Part shown: positions 37,705 to 49,627 of the stretch, one piece after another
How positions within the stretch are numbered: the stretch's first letter is position 1
How the letters are laid out: each line of letters starts with the position of its first letter
NCBI RefSeq assembly: GCF_030272615.1
Contig: NC_081407.1
Span: 103,339,897 to 103,403,896 of the forward strand
Reading direction: 5' to 3'
DNA from: Cryptomeria japonica
Lineage: Eukaryota > Streptophyta > Pinopsida > Cupressales > Cupressaceae
DNA: 64,000 nucleotides
The notes under the pieces: generated by a model
What the model was told of the DNA's origin: nothing
What the model saw: the letters and a program-made list of their open reading frames with translations, nothing else
Database searches by the model: none
Translations under genes and position numbers: made by a program

Positions 37705-38321
37705 CAAAATATCCATACCTTTAAATGGGTGTTATTTCTTTTATTTATATTTTTATATGTGTTTACTTAGATTTACAAACACACCAACATTGACACAAAA
37801 TATAAAGAAAAAAAATGTATGCTTCACACTCTTACCTCTATGTTTTAACCTTTATTCATAAATGTTGTGATTGCATACTTCAAGCACTTATTTTATCTCT
37901 TCTAGAGCACAAATTTTGTCTCTTTTGACACATGTAATGACCCTAAACCATCATGCAGATCCTTTGAAACTGCAAAGCTTGGAATTTAAATGAGGTCTTA
38001 AAAGGTGTCAAAGAATCCTATCCCAAGATTATGATATGTCAAGCTATAGTTGTTGAGAATTGGACTAATTGATGTGATTGTTCAAAGACTCACAAACCCT
38101 AGATTTTGCTATCAAGAAGACACAGTAAGTGGGCAAAGAGGTGAATACAAGTCCTAAAAGGTTATAAATAAACCATAGAATAGTCAGTGGCAAGTAAAAG
38201 AGAGGACACAGTCTAGAGACCTAAGTTAATAGTGGAAGAGTGAAACACAAAACAATCATGGAGACAAAGGACTGTGATAGGTAGATGAAATGTTGTAAAA
38301 TCAAGTGCACAGTGAAAAAAA
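37705..38321. repeat. Right part of AT-rich repeat, copy 1
   Basis: Matches 62878-63493 nearly base for base and, more distantly, 20165-20400. It ends abruptly at GTGAAAAAAA (38321), where copia II RNase H sequence starts. The last 145 bases are also present at 42318-42461. Confidence 0.75.
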
Positions 38322-38990
38322 GTTTTAGTGCATCTGCAATATTCACCAAAGTTTCAACTCTCTCCAACTTCACCTTTCAATCTTCCACCATATCACAAAC
38401 AAAATGAAACTATACATCAATATGGTTTGTTCTAGAATGGAAAGTAGGATTCTTCACTAAACATATAGCACTCTTGCTGTCACAATAGATAGTAATATGT
38501 CCTGCATCAAAACCAATATTTGAGCATAATCTCTTAAGCCAAATGGATTCTTTGCAAGCATGAGTAGGTGTCATGTACTCTGCTTCAGTTGTAGACAAAT
38601 CAACTATAGCTTGCCACTTACTCATCCAACTCACTACACCACCAAACATTATGAACATATATCCACTGGTGGATCTTCTGTTGTCTATGTCACCTGCTCA
38701 ATCAAAGTCAAAATATTCATGAATACTTAAGGAATGTCAAGATTCAAAACGATTACCATGGAAACACAAGGAATACTCAAAAGTACCCCGCAAATATCTG
38801 AACACTCTCTTCACTACATCCCAATGCACTTGTTCAGGATTAGCCATAAACTGACTAAGGACTCCCACTGCTTGTGCAATATCTAGCCTCGTACAGACCA
38901 TAGCATACATTAGGCTACCAACAACACTTGCATAAGGAACTCTAGTCATGTCCTCCATCTTGAAAGGAGACTTTGGATAGTCTTTCATAG
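38322..38990 (-). pseudogene. Copia II unit 1 RNase H, truncated
   Basis: RNase H blocks YASVVGSLMYAMVCTRLDIA, VVKRVFRYLRGT, VSWMSKWQAIVDLSTTEAEY and HIDV, then a stop. The reading continues VETLVNIADALK and is cut at the NIADALTK motif. The RNase H end, polypurine tract and 3' LTR are missing, so the breakpoint lies inside the gene at 38321/38322. Confidence 0.85.
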
Positions 38991-38999
38991 AAAGTCTCG

Positions 39000-39990
39000 T
39001 CCCCTATAACACTGGAACAACTAGCTTCCTACAATCTATCATGTTGAATCTCTCCAACACAAAGTTCACATATTTTCTCTAGCTGACCCAAAGCTTTCTG
39101 CGAGCTCTATCCCTTTTTATATCCATTCCCAAAATGTACCTTGTTGCACCTAGCTCTTTCATATCAAATTGTTTTGACAACTAAGACTTCAAATCTAAAA
39201 TCATTCTCTTCCCATTTCCAATAAACAACATATCATCCACATATAGGACAATAATGAGAAAATTACCATTTTCAGCTTTATAATAAACATAATGGTCATA
39301 TTTAGATCTCAGAAATCCCAATGACAACACATAGGTGTTGAATTTATGGTACCACATTTGAGGAAATTGCATAAGACCATAAAGAGATTTCTTTAGCTTG
39401 CATACCAGATTCTCTTTACCTTTTTCCATGAAGTGCTCTAGTTGTGACATGTAAATTTCCTCCTCCAAGTCACCATGAAGGAAAGTTGTCTTCACATCCA
39501 TCTACTCAACTTCTAGATCATGAGTTGCTACGAGTGATAACAAAAGCTGAATGGATGTCAACATAGCTACAAAAGAGAATATCTCTCCATAATCAATTCC
39601 CTCCACCTCAAAATATCCCTTTGTGACTAACCATGCCTTGTACTTCTCAACACTACCATCTAGACCAAGTTTCTTCTTGAACACCCATTTACAACCAATG
39701 GGTTTTCGTCCTTCAGGAATAGGTACTAGATCCCATGTAGCATTCTTATTCAATGCAACCATCTTTTTATTCATGGCTTCCATCCAGAAATCTGCATCAT
39801 GCATACCCATAGCCTCTCCAATAGTCCTAGGCTCACTAGTGTTAGTAATCAAAGCATAAATTCAACTGGAATTCAACATATAATATCCAAAACTTTTAGG
39901 TTAATAACCATATCTATTAGGTTGCCACCTTTCATGCGTAGACCTCCTCAAAGAATGAGGTTGAGGATCTTGTTCCTCTTCTAAACTCTC
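39000..39990 (-). pseudogene. Copia II unit 1 reverse transcriptase
   Basis: Blocks ATWDLVPIPEGRKPIGCKWV, KKKLGLDGSVEKYKAWLVTK, MDVKTTFLHGDLEEEIYM and LYVDDMLFIGNG. A TAG at 39502-39504 interrupts just before MDVKTT, where unit 2 has AAG (Lys). YVDD is intact. The hinge region between integrase and RT (39860-40180) is readable in pieces. Confidence 0.88.
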
Positions 39991-40184
39991 TAAGTTGCTA
40001 GAGATCCTCTCATTATCAAGTCCCGCAGGAGTACGTAGTTCAACTCTCTCAGGAGTTGGTGGAATCTGAACTACCTCCTTTTGTTTCTCTTCCTTGGCTA
40101 CAAATATAGTATGAAAGGTTTCATCTCATGAAAGATAACACTTCTTCTATAGAGCACCTTCTCTACAATTGGATCCCAAAGCTT

Positions 40185-40931
40185 TTACCCTTTCACACCA
40201 AAACCATAGCCGATGAAGATACTTTTAACCGTCGTGTTCTCCAATTTAGATCTTTTTTCACTAGGCACATGAGCATATGCCTCATAGCCAAAGAATCTAA
40301 GATGTCTCAATGAGATATTTTTACCAGACCATGCCTCCATAGGGGTCTTTTCAACAAGTGCCAAAGTAGGAGATCTGTTAATCAGATAATATGCAGTGGC
40401 TACCGCCTTAGCCCATAACTTTTGTTCAAACCCAACACCACTTAACATACTCATATCCATCTCTATCAGTGTTTTGTTCATCCTCTCTGCAACTCCACTT
40501 TGTTGTAGTGTATTTGGAGTTGTCTTATGTCTTTCAATCCCTTGGTCCTTACAGAACTTGTCGAACTTAGCAGAACAAAACTCACCACCTTTATCCATCC
40601 TCAAACACTTAATTTTCCTACCAGTCTGATTTTCAACCAAGGACTTAAATTCCTTAAACCAATTGAAAAATTTAAATTTACTTCTAAGGAAATAAATAAA
40701 TGTCCTTATAGAATAGTCATCTATGAAAAAAACAAAGTGCACAGATCTATTTAATGAAGGCACATTAATTGGACCAAAAAAATCAAAATAAACATAGTCC
40801 AAAATCCCAAAAGACTTATGAGAACTAGAATAAAAAGAAACACGGTGTTGTTTTCCATAAACACAATGTTCATAAAAGTCAAACTTGAGATTACAATCAT
40901 CAAGGCCTTCAACAAGGCTCTTATTTTTCAA
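40185..40931 (-). pseudogene. Copia II unit 1 integrase
   Basis: A 248-codon open block. Catalytic residues are all present: Asp in YFDFFGPINV, Asp in CLRMDKGGEF, Glu in GVAERMNKTL. The C-terminal part has HLRFFGYEAYAHVPSEKRSK and IFIGYG. One zinc-binding Cys appears lost (FDFYEHCVYGK where the family has CEHC). Confidence 0.88.
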
Positions 40932-41545
40932 GGCTCGTAAGCCCTTTTACCTATGTGGCCAAGTCTTTGGTGCCACAAAATTGTCTTCTTAGCTAGGAGC
41001 TTCATCTCCAAAGCATTAGCACCCTTAGGTACCCAGAAAGAATGACCATCAGATGTTGAAACAACAGTCTTCTTTTCTACTTGATCTGACAGTGAGGATG
41101 AAGAATCCAAAGATCTTTTCTTGGACTTCACATAAGCAATATTGCACTGAATCATGCATGCATCCAGCTTATACAAGGTGCCAATCCGAACATCCTTAGC
41201 AAGAACCATAGAATCTCGGTTCATCTTAAATCTACCTTGTGAGAAAACAACCTGCACTCCCACATTGCTCATCTTGCTAACTAAAAGGAGGTTTCTTGCC
41301 AAACCAAGGATATGCAAGACACCATCAATACCCTTCACTCTACCATCAAGGAATCAAATCTTGACTCTTCCATGGCCAACAACCTTTAGGTGAGAATTAT
41401 CACCCAAGTACACCTTCCCACCATCATATTCTTCATATTTTGAGAGTCAATCCCTGTGAGAGGTCATGAGGAAATAAGCACCCGAGTCAATCAACCATAC
41501 ATATTCTGATGCATGGGTTGCCAAGGAAGCAACAAAAGCATCCAC
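40928..41545 (-). pseudogene. Copia II unit 1 protease and gag-pre-integrase
   Basis: Protease site WLIDSGAYFLMTSHRD (DSG intact) near 41480-41510, then a stop. The block 40928-41338 has ILGLARNLLLVSKMSNVGVQ and the integrase His motif LWHQRLGHIGKRAY. The frames overlap by a few bases into the integrase block, implying a frameshift at about 40930. Confidence 0.82.
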
Positions 41546-41559
41546 GTCATCTTTACAGT

Positions 41560-42317
41560 ATTTATTGGAATCAAAATCAGAGGAATTCTTGTTTTCTTTT
41601 TCTTCTCCTCTTTACAATGTTTTCAGAAATGATCGGATTTGTCACAGTTCCAACATTTCACCTTAGAATTTTTACCATGAGACTTATATCTCCCCAAAGA
41701 CTTTGATTTACCCTTCTTTACCTTTTTCTTGTCTTTCTCCTTCAATCTACCATGAGCAACCATGGCCTCTTTATCCATCTCAGAAGTCTTTCTTTGCATC
41801 TCTTCAGATAGCAACGAAGAAACCAAATCCTCCATCTTGAAAGTGGTTGGTGTGCTTCCAATGGCCATCACAAGGTGATCCCATGAATCCAGCAAAGAAC
41901 ATAAAAGAAGCTTGCATTTGTCATGATCATCAATCTTATCACCAATAGAAATAATTTGAGCAACCAATATTTTAAATGCATTCAGGTGATCTACAATGGA
42001 TCCTCCTTCCTCCATCATCAGAGAATACAATTTTTTTCTTAGGTATAACTTATTTACTAAGGATTTCCCTTGATAAATATCACCAAGCTTCCTCCAAACT
42101 ACAGTTGCAGTCTTCTCCTCATGGACATTCAAGAGCACTGAATCAGTTAGATAGAGTCTTATCAAACCCTTGGCTCTCTGATCCATTTTGTCCTATTCAT
42201 CATGCGGTGTATTTTTGGGTTTTGTCAAAGAAACTACAGCCCATAGATCTATATTCACGAGCATGTCTTCCATTTTCAGTTTCCACAACTCAAAATTGCT
42301 TCCATTAAATTTATCCA
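41560..42317 (-). pseudogene. Copia II unit 1 gag
   Basis: ATG at 42315-42317 begins MDKFNGSNFELWKLKMEDM. A frame change leads to block 41623-42186 (DQRAKGLIRLYLTDSV, EEGGSIVDHLNAFKILVAQI, a Lys-rich linker) and the zinc knuckle CWNCDKSDHF-stop-KHC. Sequence identity to the outer copia stops exactly 5' of this ATG. Confidence 0.85.
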
Positions 42318-42461
42318 TAGAACAGTCAGTGGCAAGTAAAAGAGAGGATACAGTCTAGATGCCTAAGTTAATAGTGGAAGAGTGAAACATAAAACAATCA
42401 TGGATGCAAAGGATTGTGATAGGTAGATGAAATTATAAAATCAAGTGCATGGTGAAAAAAA
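42318..42461. repeat. Copied AT-rich flank between tandem copia units
   Basis: Near-identical to 38177-38321 (AGTCAGTGGCAAGTAAAAGA and onward). The left junction has a CCAT microhomology shared by the gag start (54194-54197) and the flank (38173-38176). This marks the tandem duplication junction. Confidence 0.85.
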
Positions 42462-44245
42462 GTTTCAGTGCATCTGCAATATTTTCCAAAGTTTGAACTC
42501 TCTCCAACTTCACCTTTCAATCTTCCACCATATCACGAACAAAATGAAACTATACATCAATATGCTTTGTTCTAGAATGGAAAGTAGGATTCTTCACTAA
42601 ACATATAGCACTCTGGTTGTCACAATAGATAGTAATATATCCTACATCAAAACCAATATTCGAACATAATCTCTTAATCCAAATGGCTTCTTTGCAAGCA
42701 TGAGTAGCTGTCATGTACTCTACTTCAGTTGTAGACAAAGCAACTACAACTTGCTGCTTACTCATCCAACTCACTACACCACCAAACATCGTGAACATAT
42801 ATCCACTAGTGGATCTTTTGCTGTCTATGTGACTTGCTCAATCAGAGTCAACATATTCATGAATACTTAAGGAATATCAAGATTCAAAAGGATTACCATG
42901 GAAACACAAGGAATACTCGGGAGAACCCACAAATATCTGAACACTCTCTTCACTACATCCCACTGCACTCATTCAACATTAGCCATAAACTGACTAAGGA
43001 CTCCCACTGCTTGTGCAATATATGGCCTCGTATAGACCATAGCATACATTAGGCTACCAACAACACTTGCATAAGGAACTATGATCATGTCCTCCATCTC
43101 GAAAGGAGACTTTAGATAGTCTTTCACGGAAAGTTTCATCCCCTATAACACTGGAACAACTAACTACCTACAATCTTTCATGTTGAATCTCTCCAACACA
43201 AAGTTCACATATTTTCTCTAGCTGACCCAAAGCTTTCTGCGAGCTCTATCCCTTTTGATATCCATTCCCAAAATGTACCTTGTTGCACCTAGATCTTTCA
43301 TCTCAAACTGTGTTGACAATTGACACTTCAAATCTGAAATCATCCTCTTCCCATTACCAATAAACAACATATCATCCACATATAGGACAATAATGAGAAA
43401 ATGACCATCTTTCAGCTTTATAATAAACATAATGGTCAGATTTAGATCTCAGAAATCCCAATGACAACATATAGGTGTTGAATTTACGGTACCGCATTCG
43501 AGGAAACTGCTTAAGACCATAAAGAGATTTCTTTAGCTTGCATACCAGATTCTCTTTACCTTTCTCCATGAAGTGCTCTAGTTGTGACATGTAAATTTCC
43601 TCCTCCAAGTCACCATGAAGGAAAGTTGTCTTCACATCCATCTTCTCAACTTCTAGATCATGAGCTACTACGAGTGATAACAAAAGATGAATGGATGTCA
43701 ACATAGCTACAAAAGAGAATATCTCTCCATAATCAATTCCCTCCACCTTGAAATATCCCTTCGTGACTAACCATGCCTTGTACTTCTCAACACTGCCATC
43801 TGGACCAAGTTTCTTCTTGAACACCCATTTACAACCAATGGGTTTTCGTCCTTCAGGAATAGGTACCAGATCCCATGTAGCATTCTTATTCAATGCAACC
43901 ATCTTTTTATTGATGGCTTCCATCTAGGAATCTGCATCATGCATACCCATAGCCTCTCTAATAGTCCTAGGCTCACCAATGTTAGTAATCAAAGCATAAA
44001 TACAACTGGAATCCAACATATAATATCCAAACCTTTCAGGTTAATAACCATATCTATCAGGTTGCCACCTTTCACGCGTAGACCTCCTCAAAGGCTGAGG
44101 TTGAGGATCTTGTTCCTCTTCTAAACTCTCTAAGTTTCTATAGATCCTCTCATTATCAAGTCCCGCAGGAGTACGTAGTTCAACTCTCTTAGGAGTGGGT
44201 GGAATCTAAACTACCTTATTTTATTTATCTTCCTTCTTTGGCTGC
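42462..44245 (-). pseudogene. Copia II unit 2 RT and RNase H
   Basis: RNase H block 42550-42798 (VVSWMSKQQVVVALSTTEVE, IYCDNQSAICLVKNPTFHSR) and the same NIADAL truncation. RT block 43372-43923 runs through EKMDVKTTFLHGDLEEEIYM without the stop of unit 1. An extra base near 43409 throws YYKAE out of frame just before LYVDDMLF, which resumes in 43218-43430. It is separated from its integrase by the inserted element at 44246. Confidence 0.88.
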
Positions 44246-45455
44246 TGTAAAGCGGAAAATCGCGATCGAACCCTAGTTGCACTCCCCTCTTCCAACTTCG
44301 AGGAGAGAGAAGGGAGGTTCGCTAGGATTCGATGGTTTTCACTTAGGGGAGAGACTTTACATTCAAAAGAGGGGTTGAAACCCACAAGATCCAATCCCAC
44401 GCAATGCAAGTTTGGATGCTAAATGTGTTTCAAGGGTTAAGACAGCAAGGCTACCCTCTTTTGTAAAGAATGTGCATAGAAGAATTAAGCTAGGAATGCA
44501 TAGAAAGTGAGAAAGATTCGCTTATAAACTGAGTTAGGGATATAGGATGAAGCTGCGGACCTGGAATTAGCAGTAAAATGTCGATACGGCGCTGTCCTGC
44601 AAATTTGAACAAAAGTTGTCGGGACGATGGCGCCCGGTGCCACGGTCCTCCGAAAAATCCGCGAAACGAAGGGGGATCTGTTCGTCTCTGCACAAGGATT
44701 CTAGATCTTCAATTTCAGCCGCGTACCTGCAACCTACACACAGAAAAGCGAAGACGATTGGGGGGTTAGGGATTAGGGGTTTGCCATTAGGTCAAACCCC
44801 GGTTTTGGAATTAACCAAGAAATGAGCAAGTGCTGTAAATGTAAATGACTGTAAAACAAGTACTAATACCTTGTTCTAAGGATGTTTGTATCCTTATGTG
44901 CGAAGGTTTAGATGTTGTATGTTGTATGTTGTATGTAGCATGTAGTATGTGATCTCCTCTTCAATGGTTGAATCCTTGTCTTGAATGCAACACTTAGCCT
45001 TGAATGGAGACTTGAAATGATCAATTGCTTGAAGGAATGCTTGAATGCTTGAATGCTTGAGTATAGTTTCCACGCCTTTTCCCTCATGTATGTGTTATTT
45101 TTCAAATGAGAGAGAAAAATGTAGTTTATATACTTGTCAATTAGGGCTGATAGACTGATTTTCCTGACCTTAGGCCGACCAGGAAATGTAATTTCCAAAT
45201 TGCAAACAAAATGACCCGCAATCTCCTTAGGAGACCGGGCCCAAAATAGGACCCAGGGACCAGGGCGCTGGGCGCTCTGGTCCCACCTCCCAGGATAGCA
45301 GGGTGCAAGGAGGTTCAGGCCAGGGTACTTGAAAAATGCAGTTTTTGGTGTCATGAGAAAGTTTCGGGGTCTCCATTCAGGTTGCGTGTTGCGCCGCCAT
45401 CGTGAAGACCGAAATGCAGTCGAAATTGCAAGTGTCACAATTTTAGGATGCTACA
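44246..45455 (-). repeat. Gag-protease element 3' LTR
   Basis: 1,210 bp. Minus strand TGTAGC...TTTACA. It contains a GATGGCGCCCGGTGCCAC hairpin core (44621-44648) and short tandem repeats (TTGTATG, GCTTGAAT). Confidence 0.95.
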
Positions 45456-45472
45456 TTTAGCCCCCACTTTAG
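45456..45472 (-). other. Gag-protease element polypurine tract
   Basis: Minus-strand AAAGTGGGGGCTAAA directly before the 3' LTR. Confidence 0.85.
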
Positions 45473-46195
45473 CGGGAGTATGTATGCTCATACTTCCGGT
45501 AAAGTACAAGGAAACAACATTGAAAGACTTTCACCACGTCAAGGAGGCAAGATACACCAAGCCCCCAGTGGACTAAGGATCTTACAACTTCGATTGACAA
45601 AGTAAAAGGGAAGATCACGAGGGAGAACCATGACTGTCAGTAGTAAGGTTCCCTCACTATGAGTCATGCAAGAAAGATATCAAAAATTTTCAAGGCAAGG
45701 TTAAATTTGTCAAGAAATTTTCAAGTATCTTGAAAAGATATGAACGGGATGTATGCCCCCCTACGTTAAAGTGATCACACACGCCTCACCGAGGGTGATT
45801 GTTTTAACGTAGTGATACACATAAGAAATGAGAAAGGAAAGGAGCACGTTATCGCAAGGATTTAGCCCCCAAGTGTGAGATAAGCCCAAGGATAATATAC
45901 ACAAAACACAAAGCACGAGGTGACTTCGTTTTCCTCGGGGTCAGTATGCTGTATGATAATTCATGTATATCATATGTATGTATGCATAATTGTTCTTCAT
46001 TCCCCAATCAAGGAAGGTCACCTAGAAGAAGGGAACACATGTGTCTTTTGAGTCAACATGAGAGAGATCGAGAGATCTCAATGCTTTGCATCGTCCTCAA
46101 GTAGACAACACTAAGGACAACAAGTAGAAGAATGAGAATAACATATAGAAGAAGTAACACAAGAGAGGAGGAGAGAATCTGCTATGCTAATGTAA
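45473..46195 (-). other. Untranslated tail of gag-protease element
   Basis: About 720 bp between the stop of the gag-protease frame and the polypurine tract. No RT-like residues are readable in any frame. Confidence 0.6.
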
Positions 46196-49100
46196 CTAGT
46201 CTAGCACGTCATCTACCCCCCGATCTTGCTGATCAATGTTTCGGGAAGGCAGGGAACATGCTAGAGGAAGAACATCCAACACAGCAGATGGAGCTATCAC
46301 TAGATCCAAACAAGGGCTATGTTCATATCCCAAGCCGCGGTGTTCTTGTCTAGGAGCTAGGATAAGTGCTTTAGAAAATTCATTAGATAAATGGTTATCA
46401 ATATCAACAAGTTCATACTCACTATCAGAATGAACAAGAGAAGTAGCATTTTCATCATGAATAACATTTTCATCTATATCATCATCAAGATTTATAAAAA
46501 TAGGATCTTTAGCTCGCACATGATCGAGACCATCATGCATCTTATGTTTAGGAGATTTAGGCTCAATGTCCGGCTGAGGAGAAAATGGAATAATGCTTGT
46601 TGAAGGTGTTTTTGGGGATTGCAAAGTTTGAGCTCTAAGACGACGCTTTCGCCGGCGTTCACGTGCAGAACGATTTCGTCTAGTCTTAGTAGGAAGATTA
46701 GGAGATTGAGGAGGAGGGATGTTCTCATCCTTATCACTTGGGTGTTTAGGTTGTGGTCTCTTAGGCTGGATAATAGGAGAAGAAGAAGGTCTCTTCTCTC
46801 TATAAAAGGACGGAGGAGGAACTGCTCCATATAAAGGAGGAATTTTTGGTTCAAGAAGGAGACCAAGTCCATCATGATGAGGAGGGATAGGTCTACTTTT
46901 AGGAAGGTTATTAGATATAGACATAGTCACATCCATAGGGGTGGGTTGGGAATCTTCTTGAGGAAAGACATTAGTTTTATCTTTCAAAGGAGGAACTTCC
47001 TTCTCAAGAATGATAGGAATATCAAGTTTAGGTGTTCTAGGTTCACTTAGAGATAGGATCATATCTGTTTTCCACTTTTGATAAGATTTGAAAAGATGAT
47101 CACTTCGCGGAGGAAGAGATTGGAATTGTTTAGGCCAAAAGTAATCAATAGGAACGCTAGAAGTTCTTTCAGCTGGTTTAAAGAGACTATGATTGACAGT
47201 AACAACTTCACCATTATGGGGAAATTTCAAACACTTATGAATAGGAGAAGCAATAGCTTTCATGGAAGATAGCCAAGGATAACCAAGCTTCACACGAAAT
47301 TGTTCGGACGATGGAATAATAGCAAAGTTCACATCAAGGGATTTGTTATGGACCTCAATAGGCAATGTAATAGAACCAATTGCAGGAGAAGAAAATGCAT
47401 CAAATAGTTTCACAATCACATCTGTTTTGTCATAGATCACTTGATTCAATTGCAAAGTAAAAAGAAATTCTTTAGTAATAACATTAATCATGCACGAAGG
47501 ATCAATAAGCACTCCACGGCAAGGTGTATTCTTGACTTTTGCAACTATGTATAAAGGACCATCAGGTGCCCTAATGGTTTCACTGGAATCAAATGTGATG
47601 GAAGGTTCTTTAGGGATTTCTTGCTGCTCTACAAAGTTAATCACATTCGGAGCCATAGACACAAGACTATCAGATGAAAAAGAGGAATCATTAGCCTCAA
47701 TCGCATTAGAGGTATGAGAAGGTAATGGATCAGTGAAAATCTGAAGATTTTGATTAGGAGGAGCTACAGATGTATTGCCTTTATCATTCACTCCAGAAAC
47801 AGAAATAGTATTATTATCAATCAAATCTTGAATTTTACCCTTTAAAGAAAAACATTTTTCAGTATCATGCCCAAGATGACGATGAAATTAACAAAAGGCT
47901 TTGTTATCAAAATAAGGTGAAGTAATCTTTGCAGGATCAATTTGCCTTATAGGAGGAAGAGTAAGCACATTTTGTTCCAATAATTTATTCATAATACTAT
48001 GCAATGATTCATTCAAAGGAGTATACTTTCTTTCTTTCTTGAAAAGTTTAGAAATAGGAGGCACACCTGATGCTGCATTCACATTGTTGTTGATGATGTT
48101 TTCATTGAATTTGATGGAATCTCTGTTCGGTTTAAACTTCCCAAATGGTTGTTGACTGCTATCACCCTTATCACTCGGAGCCATAGGATGTGATTGTTCC
48201 ATTTGACTCACAGTCAGTTGATAATTGTGAAGAGTTGCACACAACTGTTGGAAAGAAGTAAACTCAGAAAATAGAAGTTTGTCTCGAATATCTTTTTGTA
48301 AATTAGAAATGAAGATTCTTTGAATATCATTGTCAGGCACTGGAAAAGAAATTTGAGCATACAAATGCTTATATCTACCAATGAAATCAGTCACTTTTTC
48401 TTTAACACCTTGTTTACAATGCATTAAATCAATCAAAGTAACTTTAGGACTTATATTGTTTTGAAATTGTTGAATGAAAGCATTTGCAAGTTGTTCGAAA
48501 GAAGTAATAGAATAAGAAGGCAACGAGCAATACCATTGTAGGGCTTTGTCTCTTAATGTTCTAGTGAACAGTTTTGCAAGCAACCTTTGGTCATAAGCAA
48601 AATCAGTACATATTGTTTGAAAAGTCTTAACATGTGTTAGAGGATCACATTTACCATTATAAAGCTCCAAATGCGGGATTTCAACATGTTTAGGAGGGAT
48701 AGCTCAAACAATGTCAAGAGAAAGTGGGCTCGCAACATCAAATGTGGGCACACTAAACTTAGATTGATTCATAGAGGCAATTTGTTGCTGTAAAGAGGAG
48801 ACAGTTTGTGCAAGATTGTTAATGGTCGCTTCAGTCGAAGAATTCATATTAGATGTGTTAGATTGTGATGGAGGTGTTATGTTATTGAAAGAAGGTAGAG
48901 AGTAAGGTGGTGGGACTCTATGATAGTCAATCATAGGGGATGATTGGACAGGAGGAACACTACAAGGAGGAATGGAATGGTTAAATGAATTGCCCCCTTG
49001 CGTCATGTTCATTTGCGAAGATATAATAGGAACATTCATTGAAGAAATGAATGAAGAAGTTGGATTGAATGAAGGAAGAGGGTTAATTGAAGAAGAAGGG

Positions 49101-49627
49101 TTGCCCCCATGACTAGTAATCACGGGAGGAATGTCTTGTGTAGAAGTAGCCATTATGTTTGATGTAAAGGTAGGTATGCTAGCAATAGGAGTCATCAAAG
49201 GAATAGAATGATTGGCTTGAGTGGGAGGTTGTGTATAACCTAATGTTTCGGCACAACTTTTCATAGGCATCACATTCGAATCCACAATGTGTGCAATACC
49301 ACGCAAAATATCAATTCCATTCTTATCACTTTGAAGCATACGTTTTAGACCCTCAATTAAAGGAAGAGCTTGACTATCAGGGTATTCATGAGACATCCAC
49401 TATCGAAAATCGTCAAATTGGTTATCCAATTTCAAAAGTTGTTCTTCAGAAACCTCATGGAGAGCTTCTTCATCATTAAGAGGATTAGAGGAATTACCCA
49501 TGTCCTCGTCAAAAAGACTATTCAAATTAGGTTCCATCTCCTCAGTAGTTAAACCTTGGAAAGACTTAATTCTACGGCTTCGTCTAACGGGAATAGTGTA
49601 GGTAGGGCTTATTGTTGTAAAACTCAT
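46196..49627 (-). pseudogene. Gag-protease frame with three stops
   Basis: Blocks 49400-49627, 48704-49396, 47888-48670 and 46196-47824 are all in one frame, 1,144 codons in total, broken only by TAG (49400-49402), TGA (48704-48706) and TAA (47888-47890). The order is a short acidic N-terminus, a Ser/Pro/Asn-rich region, and the gag core (LYNGKCDPLTHVKTFQTICT, ALQWYCSLPSYSITSFEQLA, SPKVTLIDLMHCKQGVKE). The linker FHRHLGHDTEKCFSLKGKIQ comes next, where Tat-like elements have a zinc-finger-like Cys-His motif. The retropepsin-like domain has its Asp in GVLIDPSCMINVI; the usual Gly after D-T/S is replaced. A long Pro/Arg-rich C-terminus follows in place of RT. It would assemble particles and mature them. 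Confidence 0.85.

Noticed and set aside
39623-41393. Plus-strand open frames across copia II
   Set aside because: Antisense shadows of RT, integrase and protease; the minus strand carries the conserved motifs.
44578-44825. Duplicate small open frames in both 1,210-bp LTRs
   Set aside because: Present twice only because the LTRs are duplicated; no conserved domain.
46236-46834. Plus-strand open frames opposite the gag-protease gene
   Set aside because: Antisense shadows of the minus-strand frame (Arg-rich from Pro/Arg codons).
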